Source: a virus. From it: a stretch of 20,904 nt of DNA. This document shows positions 19,931-20,904 of this stretch, in pieces (position 1 is the stretch's first letter; each line of letters starts with the position of its first letter). The DNA lies in the IMG/VR virus record IMGVR_UViG_3300025853_000825, positions 1 to 20,904 of that record; one strand, 5' to 3'. A program made the translations under genes and the position numbers. The notes beneath the pieces were generated by a model, which did no database searches, was not told the DNA's origin, and saw only the letters and a list, made by a program, of their open reading frames with translations.

Positions 19931-20671
19931 TTAAATGCTGATATTTGAGCCTGAATTTTTGACCTGTGATGCCTTGTTGCTCCTTGACCATTTGCCGCAA
20001 CTTTGACATTGGTAACGCTGAAAAACGGATTTTATATTGCAACAAGTTCCCCTTTTATGTAAATCTTTACTGCCACATGATGGGCATACTTGATTACTTG
20101 TGTAGTGATTATGGTTAGGATGAGTTTTAATCCAACCTAACATTTTGTTGTATACCTTCTCTAATATAACAACATCGTTCTTGTTATATTTTTTCATGGT
20201 TTTCCATGCAGATAAATCTTTAGCCATGCATTTTAACCATAGCTCATGACCTTCATGATGAACCTTTTTACCTACTCCGAGTGCTTGTGCAACATAATCT
20301 AGCTTGTTACTGGGAAACTTAAATCTTGATCTAGAAGTTTTTAATAAATCTATTTCTTTATAAGGTGATGGTGGATTCATGCCATGCAGAATAAACTCTT
20401 TGTTAAGAGTTGGTATATCAAATTTACTGCCGTTATAATGAATGACTGCATCACACTCATTTAGAAGCCTGTGGATTCGTTTGATCATGTTCTTATGAGT
20501 GTTTTCCATAATAGAATCAAACAAAATTTCTTTTTTGCCTAGCCATTTGGCTGCCCAACACATAACATAACTAGATTCCATGAGTTGGTTTAGACTTACA
20601 TTTTGATTCCACAAGCCCCATACATGAGCTGTGTTTGGCGATGTTTCTATGTCTAATAGAAGTATCTTCAT
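19931..20671 (-). CDS. DEDDy 3'-5' exonuclease with C-terminal zinc ribbon
   Basis: 246 residues. RNase H-like exonuclease motifs: DIET (7-10, Asp7/Glu9), HYNGSKFD (78-85, Asp85) and YNKND (162-166, Tyr162/Asp166), the DEDDy set of YprB/RNase_H_2-type exonucleases. The C-terminus has C196-P-S-C199 and C222-Q-S-C225 with C210/C211 between, a likely zinc ribbon for nucleic-acid contact. It is not fused to a polymerase, and no polymerase gene is in the window. It may trim replication or recombination intermediates or degrade host DNA. Ribosome site TTAGGGTATAC is weak. Confidence 0.85.
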   Translation of the reverse strand: MKILLLDIETSPNTAHVWGLWNQNVSLNQLMESSYVMCWAAKWLGKKEILFDSIMENTHKNMIKRIHRLLNECDAVIHYNGSKFDIPTLNKEFILHGMNPPSPYKEIDLLKTSRSRFKFPSNKLDYVAQALGVGKKVHHEGHELWLKCMAKDLSAWKTMKKYNKNDVVILEKVYNKMLGWIKTHPNHNHYTSNQVCPSCGSKDLHKRGTCCNIKSVFQRYQCQSCGKWSRSNKASQVKNSGSNISI

Positions 20672-20684
20672 AGTTTAGTATACC

Positions 20685-20904
20685 CTAACTATAAAGTAAT
20701 GTTCCATTTTTATCTATTATTAACGCCTGTTTTCTAGGAGTTCTACCACTCTCTGCGAAAGATATATGAACCCATTTATTATACTCATTAATAACTTGGT
20801 CGTAAGGAATATCGCTATCAACAATGGCAGCGACAGCACTATCAATATTATGGTTGCCACTAGGTCTGAAGTCTGCAGCCAACCCTTTGACATGAGCAGA
20901 TGTG
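20685..20904 (-). CDS. M15-family peptidase (endolysin type), C-terminal part
   Basis: The frame is open to the right edge, so the N-terminus is missing. The visible end starts T-S-A-H-V-K-G-L-A-A-D, the M15 zinc motif S-x-H-x-x-G-x-A-x-D, and later has K-W-V-H-I-S-F with the third metal ligand His. This is the fold of the D-Ala-D-Ala carboxypeptidase/L-Ala-D-Glu endopeptidase enzymes (Peptidase_M15_3) used as phage endolysins to cut cell-wall peptides. A TTG at 20882 lies inside the domain and is not the start. It precedes the exonuclease gene by 13 bases. Confidence 0.88.
   Translation of the reverse strand, partial: TSAHVKGLAADFRPSGNHNIDSAVAAIVDSDIPYDQVINEYNKWVHISFAESGRTPRKQALIIDKNGTLLYS

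Noticed and set aside
19920-20045. Longer start for the small acidic protein
   Set aside because: It would overlap the exonuclease gene by 115 bases without a ribosome site; the start at 19919 has AAAGGGGAAAG.
20685-20882. TTG at 20882 as start of the M15 peptidase
   Set aside because: The frame stays open to the window edge, and the zinc motif S-x-H-x-x-G lies upstream of this codon, so the gene is simply truncated by the window.

Overview
This window is part of a tailed double-stranded DNA phage genome: AT-rich, densely packed, with many 4-base ATGA and TAATG gene overlaps. No tRNA, rRNA, CRISPR array, IS element or integrase was seen. The leftward head module (SU10/DUF5309-type major capsid protein, acidic scaffold, 704-residue P22-like portal, large and small terminase) points to a podovirus-like marine phage. 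A 23-codon pqqA gene, encoding the PQQ precursor peptide, suggests a PQQ-making Gram-negative host. Its sequence is closest to what I recall from methylotrophic Betaproteobacteria (Methylophilales/OM43), so that host is an inference.

Layout. (1) 1-8613, leftward late operon: tiny basic proteins, a large virion-type protein fused to a methyltransferase domain, small conserved proteins including a DUF1289 protein, TerS, TerL, portal, scaffold and the start of the capsid gene. (2) 8614-9480, control region: two leftward promoters sharing a 17-base box, each followed by an intrinsic terminator; a small Q-like antiterminator candidate gene between them; and a rightward early promoter. (3) 9483-11772, eleven small rightward early genes, many with an identical CGGAGG ribosome-binding box. 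(4) 11753-18036, rightward replication, recombination and modification genes: ERF annealing protein, zinc-less CHC2-like protein, DnaB-like helicase, two DNA methyltransferases, nine tandem 19-bp repeats, PD-(D/E)XK-like protein, winged-helix protein, YqaJ exonuclease, ParB-like protein and an SSB-like protein ending in a terminator. (5) 18052-18123, pqqA alone on the opposite strand with its own promoter. (6) 18211-19683, rightward small genes including a DUF3310 protein, a zinc ribbon, a secreted acidic protein and a PD-(D/E)XK nuclease. (7) 19758-20904, leftward DEDDy exonuclease and an M15 peptidase (endolysin-type) cut by the window edge.

How the parts may work together. The early promoter drives the small-gene cassette and the DNA-metabolism genes. 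Leftward transcription from the twin promoters meets terminators before the Q-like gene and before the late operon, the arrangement expected for antitermination control. The two short leader RNAs also display CCUCC loops. The late leader carries two exact CCUCCG copies complementary to the CGGAGG boxes of eight early genes, while the late genes use AAGGA-type sites. I propose, without proof, that these are anti-Shine-Dalgarno small RNAs that switch off early translation. The phage pqqA may support host PQQ supply for methanol dehydrogenase during infection.
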